Origin: Bacteroidales bacterium
GTDB lineage: Bacteria; Bacteroidota; Bacteroidia; Bacteroidales; UBA932
Length of the DNA: 53,866 nt
Assembly (NCBI GenBank): GCA_017458265.1
Contig: JAFTFV010000029.1
Span: forward strand, 1-53,866
Direction of reading: 5' to 3'
A model generated the notes under the pieces. It ran no database searches, was not told the origin of the DNA, and was given only the letters and a program-made list of their open reading frames with translations. Each line of letters opens with the position of its first letter. The stretch's first letter is position 1. Positions 1 to 6,796 of this stretch are shown piece by piece. Made by a program: the position numbers and the translations under genes.

Positions 1-604
1 AGCGGCTGGGATCAAGGTTCATGCCCACGAATGAAAGAGCCTCATTCATGGAGTAGGAGTCCTTGAGGAGCGTATATTTCTGCTCGATGTAACCGCCGCC
101 TACAGGAAGGCGCATGACCACTGTCGAATCCGAAGAGGCCTCAGGAATATACTGGAAGGTGAACTTCCTGGTGTCGATAGCCGTAGGGGCATAAACCGTA
201 AAACCAAGGCTGGTCTTTTCCGGCTGAAGGAGAATGAGGTCTTCCTTGGAATAGGTTGTATAATCCTTCACTTTTACTGAATACGGCTGTGCACCGCGGG
301 TTGTGAAGGTCACTGCAAGTTTCTCATTTTCAAGTACCAGAAGCTGAGCCTCTGCCGCTGCCGCTTCATTGAGTGATGCATCGGAATAGACCGGGGCCTG
401 GACTTCGGGGACATCGGCGAGTTCCGGATGCTCTGCACGATATGCGCTGTCAAGCTGCCACTGGGCATATTCCTCGGCCACCCTCGCTGAGTCAAGCTGA
501 GCCTGGATTGCCTGCTGTTTCTGGACCTGGCGGCTCTGGTAGCCCATGAAGCCGAACAGGATGAGTGCTATAAGTACAAATCCGATAATTGAATTCTTAT
601 CCAT
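1..604 (-). CDS. yidC: Membrane protein insertase YidC, N-terminal part (cut by window edge)
   Basis: About 201 N-terminal residues are present and the frame runs off the left edge without a stop. The protein opens with MDKNSIIGFVLIALILFGF, one membrane segment typical of YidC in Gram-negative bacteria, followed by a Gln/Ala-rich linker and the start of the large periplasmic domain (LENEKLAVTFTTRGAQPYSV, residues about 93-112). YidC inserts proteins into the inner membrane with or without SecYEG. The start at 604 is supported by AAGGAGG about ten bases upstream; that ribosome site lies inside the last codons and stop of the DUF349 gene, six bases away, so the two are probably translationally coupled. 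The catalytic transmembrane domain lies outside the window. Confidence 0.93.
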   Translation of the reverse strand, partial: MDKNSIIGFVLIALILFGFMGYQSRQVQKQQAIQAQLDSARVAEEYAQWQLDSAYRAEHPELADVPEVQAPVYSDASLNEAAAAEAQLLVLENEKLAVTFTTRGAQPYSVKVKDYTTYSKEDLILLQPEKTSLGFTVYAPTAIDTRKFTFQYIPEASSDSTVVMRLPVGGGYIEQKYTLLKDSYSMNEALSFVGMNLDPSR

Positions 605-610
605 CTTCTC

Positions 611-2389
611 TTATTCCTCCTTGGTTTCAAGATCGCGGATTTTCACCTTAAGTGCGTCAAGGCGCTCCTTGGCCGCGTCAATCTTTTCCTGCATCTGCGC
701 TTTGAGCTTTTCCGCACCCTTGGAGAGCGAGAAGAAGCCGATATTGTTCTCGTAAGTCTGAATCTCCTGCTGAAGGGCATTGAACTGCTCCTTGAGTTTG
801 TCCTTCTCGGAAAGAGGCTTGCCGGAAGAAGGCCTCTGGGAGCCACCCTGATGGCGCTGTCCCCTGCCGCCGAAGCCGGGGAACTTTTCTGCCATAGCCT
901 CACGGTATGCGGCATTCAGGGCATCCTTTTCCTTGAACGGAACGAAGCCGATCTCATTCCACTTCTTTGCAAAATCGGCAGCGGCGCTCTCATCACCTGA
1001 ATAGGCCTTGATCTCCTCGATGAGGGCCTTCTTGGCGGTAAGATTTGCACCGAGGTTGCCCTGGCCGGCGGGACGGTTGTCCCTTGCGGTGAAGAATTCG
1101 TCGCATGCGGCGCGGAAACGCTTCCAGATCTGTTCAGACTTCTTGCGGGGCACTGCGCCGATTTCCTTCCACTGCTTCTGCAGTTCGATAAAACGGTCTG
1201 TAGTTGCCTTCCAGTCCGTGCTGGTCTTGAGGGATTCGGCCTCTTCGATGATGGCCATCTTTTTCTCCAGGTTCGCATTCATGCTGTCCTTGAATTCGGA
1301 GAGGGAAGCCCTCTTCCTCTCAAAGAACTTGTCGCAGGCAGCGCGGAAGCGGTCATATATCTTCTGGTTGTCCTTGCGGGTGGCAAAACCGATGGTCTTC
1401 CACTTTGCCTGGATTTCCTCGATTTCCTTGCTGAGGGTATTCCACTGCGTGGAGGAAGTGATTTCCTTTTCGGCAATGGCTTCCACCTGCTCGCAAAGGG
1501 CAGTCTTGGCCTGAAGGTTCTTCACCTGCTGCTCCTTGAGGCCTTCGAAGTGGGCCTGGTAGCGCTTGTTGATAACCGAAGTTGCGGCACGGAAGCGCTC
1601 CCAGATTTCGTCGCGGTACTCCTTGGCAACGGGGCCGAGATCCTTCCACTGTTCATGGAGTTTCTGAAGCTCCTTGAAGGCTTCCACAATGTTCTCGTTT
1701 TCTGCAAGGGCTTCTGCCTGTTCGCAGAATGCTGTCTTGGCCTCGAGATTCTTCTTGAAGTCAAGGTCGCGGAGTTCGCGGTTGATGTCTACGAGGTCGT
1801 AGAACTTGGTTATATGGAGCTGGTATGTGTCGTTGATGTCGCGGAAGTTCTGCTGGGGAACGGGACCAACCTCCCTCCAGCGGTTCTGGATGTCCCTGAA
1901 CTTGGGGAAGGCATCCTTCATGTCGCCGGGGTCCTCTACAAGGGCCTTCAGCTCTTCGATAATGGCCTGCTTTGCGGCAAGATTCTCTTCGCGGAGGGCG
2001 TCCTGCTGCTTGTTGTATTCGGCGCGTTCCTTCTTGTAATCGACATAAAGGGACTTGAAGCCGGCTTCGATGGCGGCAAAGGGGCTCAGCGAGCGGCTCT
2101 GAAGGGGAACGGTGCTTTCCACCTCGATGGTGTTCTCATCAGGTTCCTCTACGGTGTCTTCCTCGCCGGCGTCGGCCTTTTCCTTGGACAGACGCTTGTA
2201 GAAGGCCGATTTGATAGCCTCCGCCTCTTTTGACCTTTTCATGCGGTCTTCACTTTCCTTGAGGGACTGGAAAAGCTCTGTGAGCTCTGCAAGATTCTTG
2301 TCTGCAAAGTTCACGGCCGTCTCTTTTACCTCCTGTACTACATCTGCGGTTTCTGCAGGGATAACCTCAGGCTTGATTTCTTCACTCAT
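611..2389 (-). CDS. DUF349 repeat protein
   Basis: A 592-residue, highly charged, helical cytoplasmic protein with no signal peptide or membrane segment. After an acidic N-terminal third, about five DUF349 units follow, from roughly residue 135 to 510. They are recognisable by the recurring pattern W-(R/K)-x-(I/V/L)-G-x-(V/A) followed by a 'RFRAA-(C/T)' helix (for example WKDLGPVAKEY, WKTIGFATRK, WKEIGAVPRK, WNEIGFVPFK). The C-terminal 80 residues form a coiled coil after a Gly/Gln/Arg-rich stretch. The molecular role of DUF349 proteins is not established. It is the first gene of a unit with yidC and has a well-formed promoter facing away from trmD. Confidence 0.9.
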   Translation of the reverse strand: MSEEIKPEVIPAETADVVQEVKETAVNFADKNLAELTELFQSLKESEDRMKRSKEAEAIKSAFYKRLSKEKADAGEEDTVEEPDENTIEVESTVPLQSRSLSPFAAIEAGFKSLYVDYKKERAEYNKQQDALREENLAAKQAIIEELKALVEDPGDMKDAFPKFRDIQNRWREVGPVPQQNFRDINDTYQLHITKFYDLVDINRELRDLDFKKNLEAKTAFCEQAEALAENENIVEAFKELQKLHEQWKDLGPVAKEYRDEIWERFRAATSVINKRYQAHFEGLKEQQVKNLQAKTALCEQVEAIAEKEITSSTQWNTLSKEIEEIQAKWKTIGFATRKDNQKIYDRFRAACDKFFERKRASLSEFKDSMNANLEKKMAIIEEAESLKTSTDWKATTDRFIELQKQWKEIGAVPRKKSEQIWKRFRAACDEFFTARDNRPAGQGNLGANLTAKKALIEEIKAYSGDESAAADFAKKWNEIGFVPFKEKDALNAAYREAMAEKFPGFGGRGQRHQGGSQRPSSGKPLSEKDKLKEQFNALQQEIQTYENNIGFFSLSKGAEKLKAQMQEKIDAAKERLDALKVKIRDLETKEE

Positions 2390-2430
2390 AACTTATAGTT
2401 TATAAAGGTTTGTCAATTCTATATAGCTTA

Positions 2431-2461
2431 CAAATATAAGAATTATTACTATTTTTGCAAA
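2431..2461 (-). promoter_or_regulatory. Promoter of the DUF349-yidC unit
   Basis: Read on the minus strand this is TTTG, 19 bases, then TATATTTG, an exact match to the Bacteroidota sigma-factor consensus (TTTG near -33, TAnnTTTG near -7). Transcription would begin about 35-40 bases before the DUF349 start. Confidence 0.7.
2450..2457 (+). promoter_or_regulatory. -7 element for trmD
   Basis: TATTTTTG fits TAnnTTTG and lies 22 bases before the trmD start. No good -33 TTTG is seen at the usual distance. It overlaps the divergent DUF349 promoter. Confidence 0.5.
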
Positions 2462-2479
2462 ACAAAACAAGACCCAAGC

Positions 2480-3154
2480 ATGCGCATAGATATTCTCTCC
2501 GTAGTACCCGAACTTCTTGACTCTCCCCTCAGCCATTCAATACCCGGCCGCGCCGTAAAGAAAGGGCTGGTGGAAATACATGTCCACAACCTCAGGAAAT
2601 ACGGCCTTGGACCTCGCCAGAGCGTAGATGACTACTCCTACGGCGGAGACGCCGGCATGGTCATGATGGTGGAGCCCGTTTTCAGGTACATAGAGGAGCT
2701 CACATCGGAGCGCCATTACGATGAAATCATCTATATGGCTCCTGACGGTGAAATCCTTGATCAGGGAATCGCCAACGAACTTTCCCTGAAGGAGAACATC
2801 ATAATCCTTTGCGGCCATTACAAAGGAATTGACGAGCGCATCCGCGAACATCTTATAACCCGCGAAATCTCCGTCGGAGACTTCGTGGTCTCCGGAGGCG
2901 AAATTCCCGCCGCCCTCCTTGCCGACAGCATCATCCGCCTCATCCCGGGCGTTCTCACCGACGAGACATCGGCCCTTTCCGATTCTTTCCAGGACGGTCT
3001 TGTCTCCCCTCCGGTCTATACGCGTCCGGCATCTTTCAACGGATGGGACGTACCTGAGGTCCTGCTGAGCGGGAACCCGAAACTGATACGAGCCTGGCAG
3101 GACGAAAAGGCCGTAGAACGCACCCGTGAACGCCGCCCTGAACTGCTCAAATAG
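2480..3154 (+). CDS. trmD: tRNA (guanine-37-N1)-methyltransferase TrmD
   Basis: A 224-residue SPOUT-family enzyme that methylates G37 next to the anticodon in tRNAs reading CNN codons, preventing frameshifts. Visible family signatures are the N-terminal MRIDILSVVPELL, the DDYSYGGDAGMVM segment, the SAM-binding knot around CGHYKGIDERI and SVGDFVVSGGE, and a C-terminal domain ending in RERRPELLK. Length is normal for the family. The gene stands alone, divergent from DUF349, and ends just before a strong hairpin terminator. In many bacteria trmD sits with rpsP, rimM and rplS; here it does not. Confidence 0.97.
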   Translation: MRIDILSVVPELLDSPLSHSIPGRAVKKGLVEIHVHNLRKYGLGPRQSVDDYSYGGDAGMVMMVEPVFRYIEELTSERHYDEIIYMAPDGEILDQGIANELSLKENIIILCGHYKGIDERIREHLITREISVGDFVVSGGEIPAALLADSIIRLIPGVLTDETSALSDSFQDGLVSPPVYTRPASFNGWDVPEVLLSGNPKLIRAWQDEKAVERTRERRPELLK

Positions 3155-3163
3155 CACTACAGA

Positions 3164-3198
3164 AAAACAGCCCGCAATCGCTGCGGGCTGTTTTCTGG
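3164..3198. terminator. Bidirectional intrinsic terminator
   Basis: A perfect 13-bp stem (AAAACAGCCCGCA at 3164-3176, partner at 3182-3194) with a 5-base loop and U-tracts in both directions. It ends trmD on the plus strand and the predicted small RNA on the minus strand. Confidence 0.9.
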
Positions 3199-3267
3199 TT
3201 AGTTAGTAGTGTATTCTTAACTTAAGAAGGTTAATTTGTTGGTTAGAAGAAGCGTTTCATTTTTCTG
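3164..3267 (-). ncRNA. Predicted ~100-nt small RNA A between trmD and the TonB receptor
   Basis: An exact consensus promoter (next entry) fires leftwards and the strong terminator stops transcription about 100 bases later, giving a short independent transcript. Its middle is A/C-rich and mostly unpaired, apart from a palindrome TTCTTAA-C-TTAAGAA at 3214-3228. It holds a five-codon reading frame (MKRFF, stop) near its 5' end. No known RNA family was recognised. It could be a regulatory RNA or a micro-message; expression is inferred, not shown. Confidence 0.5.
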
Positions 3268-3270
3268 ATG

Positions 3271-3301
3271 CAAATATATGAATAGTTTTTTGAAACGCAA
3301 A
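3271..3301 (-). promoter_or_regulatory. Promoter of small RNA A
   Basis: On the minus strand: TTTG, 19 bases, TATATTTG. Both boxes and the spacing match the Bacteroidota consensus exactly. It lies beyond the 3' end of the TonB receptor gene and serves no other minus-strand gene before the terminator. Confidence 0.65.
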
Positions 3302-3335
3302 ATTTTTCTAACTTTTCCTTTATTAATAAAAATTT

Positions 3336-5537
3336 TTAAAAATTAAGGGCCAACTTAAGGGTCCAGTTTCTTGGAGCCTGGGGGTAAACTCCAATCCCGG
3401 AATAAACCGTATCGGAAGCCGGATCATAGCTCTCCCAGCGCCACCCGGACGCATAATACAGATTGTTCAGGAGATTGTTCACGTATGCAGACAGCACAAG
3501 CGTCGAGCGGCCTATAAACTTCACGGTGCGCCTTGCCATCACATTAACAACACCGTAGGCGGGAATCGCCATCTCTTCCCGCATCGAATTGTCAAGATAC
3601 TGCTTCCCCACATATTTGTAATCGGCAGTGAACAGCCACTTGGAGGAAGGCGTTGCAGAGAAACGGATCATTCCTATGGCCGACGGCGACATCAGCATGG
3701 TGGTCTTGCCGTAATGGACAGCGTGAGTCGCTGAGTAATCCTCATACGGGACATATGAGGTATAATCGGCAATCTCGTTGACTGAGAGCGTAAGGTTGCC
3801 GTCGGCACGGAGCCATCGGCCTACCTGCCAGGCGGCGGCAAATTCAACGCCCCTTCTCCAGGCGCGGGGGACGTTCTCCTTGATGGCATATCCCGAAGAC
3901 GAAAGCTTTCCCGTTTCAAGCAGCATGTCCGTATACTCCATCAGGTATACGTTTGCCGATGCAGAGAGTCTCCTGCCCCCGAACTGCCAGCCCAGTTCGA
4001 TGTCGGTCATCTTTTCGGGGACTATATCGGCCCCGTCCCCTTTGACGTTCTCCTTGATGTCTCCCCTGCCGGGCTCGCGGTTGCCGAGGGCGACGGAGGC
4101 AAAGAAACTGTGCCGGCCGAACAGCGCCTTGACGCCGGCCCTGGGGTTGAAGAAATCCCACTTCCGGTGATAATTGAGCATATCGGCAGGGTTTGAGCCG
4201 TATTCGATGAAATCGTCGTCACGGCCGTCAAGATCGTAGCCGATGGTTCTGTATTGGAGGTCGGCATAGGCGGTGAGCCATGCGAAGGGATGGTATTCCG
4301 CCCTCGCAAAAACGTTGGCTTCCTTTTTCCACCCGGTGTTGCCGTACCAGTCCACATCCCCGTAATTGTAGGACGAGCCAAGCTGTTTTGTCCAAAGGAG
4401 TTCTCCCCAGTGGCCTCCCCTGTATTTGGAGAAGTTCACGCCCGCAGTGAGATCAAGCCCGCGCGTGCTGTAGCGGAGATTAGAATTAAGGACCCACAGG
4501 TCGTTGTCCATCATCTTGCGGTAAGTCATGTCGGAACGGGCGGGAGTTCCCTCAGGGAGGTTCGTAAAGCCGTAATTCTTCAGCTTCTTATTGCTTTTAT
4601 AATACTCGTCGTAGCCTTCTCCGTTGGTATAATTGAGAGTTGTACTCCATGCAAGGTTCGGCCTAAGAGCACGCGTGTAATTGCCCTGGAAATGGTTCTG
4701 GACGTAATTGTCTGTCTGGTTAGGGTAATAATACACATTCCCGAGATCATCGTAATACTCTCCGGCACCGTTATATGTCCTGTCCTTCTTGTACTGCTCG
4801 ATGTCTATGCCGTCCCAGGTGATTCCGCTCCGCTGTTTTCCCCTCAGATAAGTAAAACGGAGGGACTGCCCGCGTCCAAGCCAGCCCAGCATGAAAAATG
4901 CCGAATTCGACTGCACGAAAGCATTCCGGATATAACCGTCAGTGGTTCCCTTTGCATACGCCGCGCTTGCATACAGCCCGTGCCTGCTAATTCCGGTCGA
5001 ACCCGAATGCGTAACCATCTGAGTATCGTATGAGCCCCAGCTGTGTTCCGTCCTGCCCCAGCCCTTAGGCGTTGCGAATGCGGTGTTCATATTGATGCTG
5101 GCGCCGAAGGCACCCGCGCCGTTTGCGCTTGTGCCAAGGCCTCTCTGGACCTGTACGCCGGAAATGAGCGCAGTTAGCGCCGGAATGTTAACCCAGAAGA
5201 CTTCCTGGGATTCCGCATCGTTGAGCGTAATGCCGTTAAGCGTCACATTGATCTGTGAGCCCTTGCTGCCGCGGATAGTCATTGCAGAATTGCCAAGGCC
5301 CGTGCCGCCTTCGTTGTAGGTTACCACGGAAGGCAGCAGGTTCAGGGTCATCGGAATTGAATTGGATGGATTCTGGGACTCGAGCTGAGCCTTGCCCATT
5401 TCGGAAAAAGTGACAGGAGTGTTCTTTCCTGCACGGGATGCAGATACAACAACGGAGTCCAGGCGTTCAACCTTCTCCTGTGCCGATGTAGTGGCACACA
5501 CGGCAGCCAGAGCTGCCACAAAGCATAGTTTTTTCAT
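3336..5537 (-). CDS. TonB-dependent outer-membrane receptor, probable thiamine transporter
   Basis: A 733-residue receptor of BtuB/OMR type. It has a signal peptide (about residues 1-19, cleaved near TTSAQ), a TonB-box-like segment DSVVVSA (about 27-33), a plug domain (about 38-150, with MTIRGSKGSQINVTLNGI), and a long beta-barrel ending in the outer-membrane signature LKLALNF. It lacks the N-terminal carboxypeptidase-like domain of SusC proteins, so it is a vitamin-type receptor and not a glycan porin. A TPP riboswitch sits directly upstream, and in Bacteroidota such switches control thiamine receptors; the substrate is therefore inferred to be thiamine or a close relative. No inner-membrane partner such as pnuT is in the window. 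Confidence 0.88.
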   Translation of the reverse strand: MKKLCFVAALAAVCATTSAQEKVERLDSVVVSASRAGKNTPVTFSEMGKAQLESQNPSNSIPMTLNLLPSVVTYNEGGTGLGNSAMTIRGSKGSQINVTLNGITLNDAESQEVFWVNIPALTALISGVQVQRGLGTSANGAGAFGASINMNTAFATPKGWGRTEHSWGSYDTQMVTHSGSTGISRHGLYASAAYAKGTTDGYIRNAFVQSNSAFFMLGWLGRGQSLRFTYLRGKQRSGITWDGIDIEQYKKDRTYNGAGEYYDDLGNVYYYPNQTDNYVQNHFQGNYTRALRPNLAWSTTLNYTNGEGYDEYYKSNKKLKNYGFTNLPEGTPARSDMTYRKMMDNDLWVLNSNLRYSTRGLDLTAGVNFSKYRGGHWGELLWTKQLGSSYNYGDVDWYGNTGWKKEANVFARAEYHPFAWLTAYADLQYRTIGYDLDGRDDDFIEYGSNPADMLNYHRKWDFFNPRAGVKALFGRHSFFASVALGNREPGRGDIKENVKGDGADIVPEKMTDIELGWQFGGRRLSASANVYLMEYTDMLLETGKLSSSGYAIKENVPRAWRRGVEFAAAWQVGRWLRADGNLTLSVNEIADYTSYVPYEDYSATHAVHYGKTTMLMSPSAIGMIRFSATPSSKWLFTADYKYVGKQYLDNSMREEMAIPAYGVVNVMARRTVKFIGRSTLVLSAYVNNLLNNLYYASGWRWESYDPASDTVYSGIGVYPQAPRNWTLKLALNF

Positions 5538-5538
5538 A

Positions 5539-5615
5539 GTTCCTTACGGCGGTATGAACCGCATCAAGTTCAAAGGGTGTAATCTCAACCGGGAGTTTCC
5601 CGATACCCCTGTATT
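5539..5615 (-). promoter_or_regulatory. TPP (THI-box) riboswitch
   Basis: On the minus strand the order of conserved elements is ACAGGGGT, a CGGG-loop-CCCG hairpin, TTGAGAT, ACCCTTTGAACTTGAT, a GCGGT-TCAT-ACCGC hairpin, and GTAAGGAAC. This is the THI-box pattern. The aptamer begins immediately after the stop of the glutaminyl cyclase gene. Its 3' strand contains the AAGGA that would serve as ribosome site, with the receptor's AUG only a few bases further. Thiamine pyrophosphate binding would therefore be expected to block translation initiation directly. Confidence 0.9.
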
Positions 5616-6365
5616 TTATTTTTTCAGTTCTATCCTGTACATGCGGGGCCAGTTCTTGCCGGTAAGGTAAATATGGCCCTCAGAGTCAGCTGCAATGCCG
5701 TTGAGCACATCGGTATCCTTTGTCCGGAGACTTGCAGGAAGAAGCCCCCTGCAGTCTACCGTTGCCTCCACCTTGCCGTTTGAAGGATTGATGATGGCAA
5801 TCATGTCTGACGTATATACGTTTGCCCAGATTTTTCCGTCAATCCACTCCAGCTCATTCAGGTACTGGAGCGGCCTGTCCCTGAGCGTGACACGAAGGCG
5901 CCTTGTCACTTTCAGGTCCCCGTCCATGAAATAAAGGGTGGAAGTGCCGTCGCTTGCGATGAGCTGCCTGCCGTCAGTAGTTAGCCCCCATCCTTCACGG
6001 GGATATGCTACAGTAGACTTGTAGGTGAGCGTTTTTGCATCATAGCGGAACGCCAGTTTATTCGTCCAGGTAAGGACATACAGCTCGTCTCCCAGGACAG
6101 CGGAGCCTTCCCCGAAGTACTTTGCCGACAGCTTCTTGACCGAAGTGGGTTTTCCGCTTTCAAGGTCTACAGTCCTGATTGAACTCTCTCCCCACTGGCC
6201 GGTGGTTTCATAGACTACTCCGTCATGGAAAAACAACCCTTGCGTATATGCATGGGCATCATGCGGATATTCCTGAAGTACCTTTACCCTGTACTCCTTC
6301 ACCTGCGCATTGGTGCAGGAGCACACCAGAAGGGCAAGTATCAATATGGCCACTTTGCTTTTCAC
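5616..6365 (-). CDS. Glutaminyl-peptide cyclotransferase-like lipoprotein
   Basis: A 249-residue protein of the plant/bacterial glutaminyl cyclase type (five-bladed propeller), which converts N-terminal Gln of proteins or peptides to pyroglutamate. Visible family features are HDAHAYTQGL (residues about 35-44), YETTGQWGES, the central LTWTNKLAFRYD, and LNELEWIDGKIWANVY, then LNGIAAD near the end. The N-terminus is hydrophobic and ends in a lipobox-like VCSC, so a periplasmic or outer-membrane lipoprotein is likely. The start is GTG. A TATTTTTG box ends four bases before it, which would make the mRNA nearly leaderless. No terminator follows, and the riboswitch and TonB receptor are probably on the same transcript. 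Confidence 0.87.
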   Translation of the reverse strand: MKSKVAILILALLVCSCTNAQVKEYRVKVLQEYPHDAHAYTQGLFFHDGVVYETTGQWGESSIRTVDLESGKPTSVKKLSAKYFGEGSAVLGDELYVLTWTNKLAFRYDAKTLTYKSTVAYPREGWGLTTDGRQLIASDGTSTLYFMDGDLKVTRRLRVTLRDRPLQYLNELEWIDGKIWANVYTSDMIAIINPSNGKVEATVDCRGLLPASLRTKDTDVLNGIAADSEGHIYLTGKNWPRMYRIELKK

Positions 6366-6369
6366 AGCG

Positions 6370-6377
6370 CAAAAATA
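6370..6377 (-). promoter_or_regulatory. -7 element for the glutaminyl cyclase gene
   Basis: TATTTTTG on the minus strand, ending four bases before the GTG start. No clear -33 box is seen. Confidence 0.4.
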
Positions 6378-6399
6378 CTAATAATTCCACAAAAATCCT

Positions 6400-6407
6400 T
6401 ACCTTTG
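6400..6407 (+). promoter_or_regulatory. -7 element for rnpB
   Basis: TACCTTTG lies just before the 5' end of the RNase P RNA. The -33 region reads only ACTA or TACT at the expected spacing. Confidence 0.5.
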
Positions 6408-6412
6408 CCGTG

Positions 6413-6733
6413 CATAAATGGCAGGGCGATCTGTCGCGGCGTCTTTTGGCGCTGAGGAAAGTCCGCACAGGACAGGGCACCCGTCTGCGGAAAGCGCAGC
6501 AGGGAGTAATCTTTGGCAAGGCGTAACAGAAAACAACCGCCGGAAGGCAAGGGTGAAAACGCGGGGTAAGAGCCCACGACTGTTTGCAGCGATGCAATCA
6601 GGGTACGCCACACGGGCCTGCAAGACCAAATATACCGGCAGCTAAGGGCTGCCCGCTCTTTGCCGGGGGGTAGGTTGCGAAGATAAATGACAGATTCAAA
6701 AACAGAAAGCGGCTTACGGCCCTGCCATTTTTT
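6413..6733 (+). ncRNA. rnpB: RNase P RNA, class A
   Basis: The catalytic RNA of RNase P, which removes 5' leaders from pre-tRNAs. Conserved blocks are visible in order: GAGGAAAGTCC (6457 on), AGGGTGAAAACGCGGGGTAAG followed by GAGCCCACG (about 6549-6580), and ACAGAAAGCGGCTTA (about 6702-6716). Helix P1 is a perfect 10-bp pair, ATGGCAGGGC at 6418-6427 with GCCCTGCCAT at 6719-6728. A run of T follows directly, so P1 may double as part of a terminator. Ends are accurate to a few bases. Confidence 0.95.
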
Positions 6734-6765
6734 AGCTTGCGCAGTGTTTTGGCACAAGCGTGTTT

Positions 6766-6773
6766 TATATTTG
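6766..6773 (+). promoter_or_regulatory. -7 element for the RHS gene
   Basis: TATATTTG, 23 bases before the ATG of the RHS gene. A TTTG lies upstream, but the 14-base spacing is short. Confidence 0.5.
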
Positions 6774-6796
6774 CATTGAAATAAGATTTTAATGCC

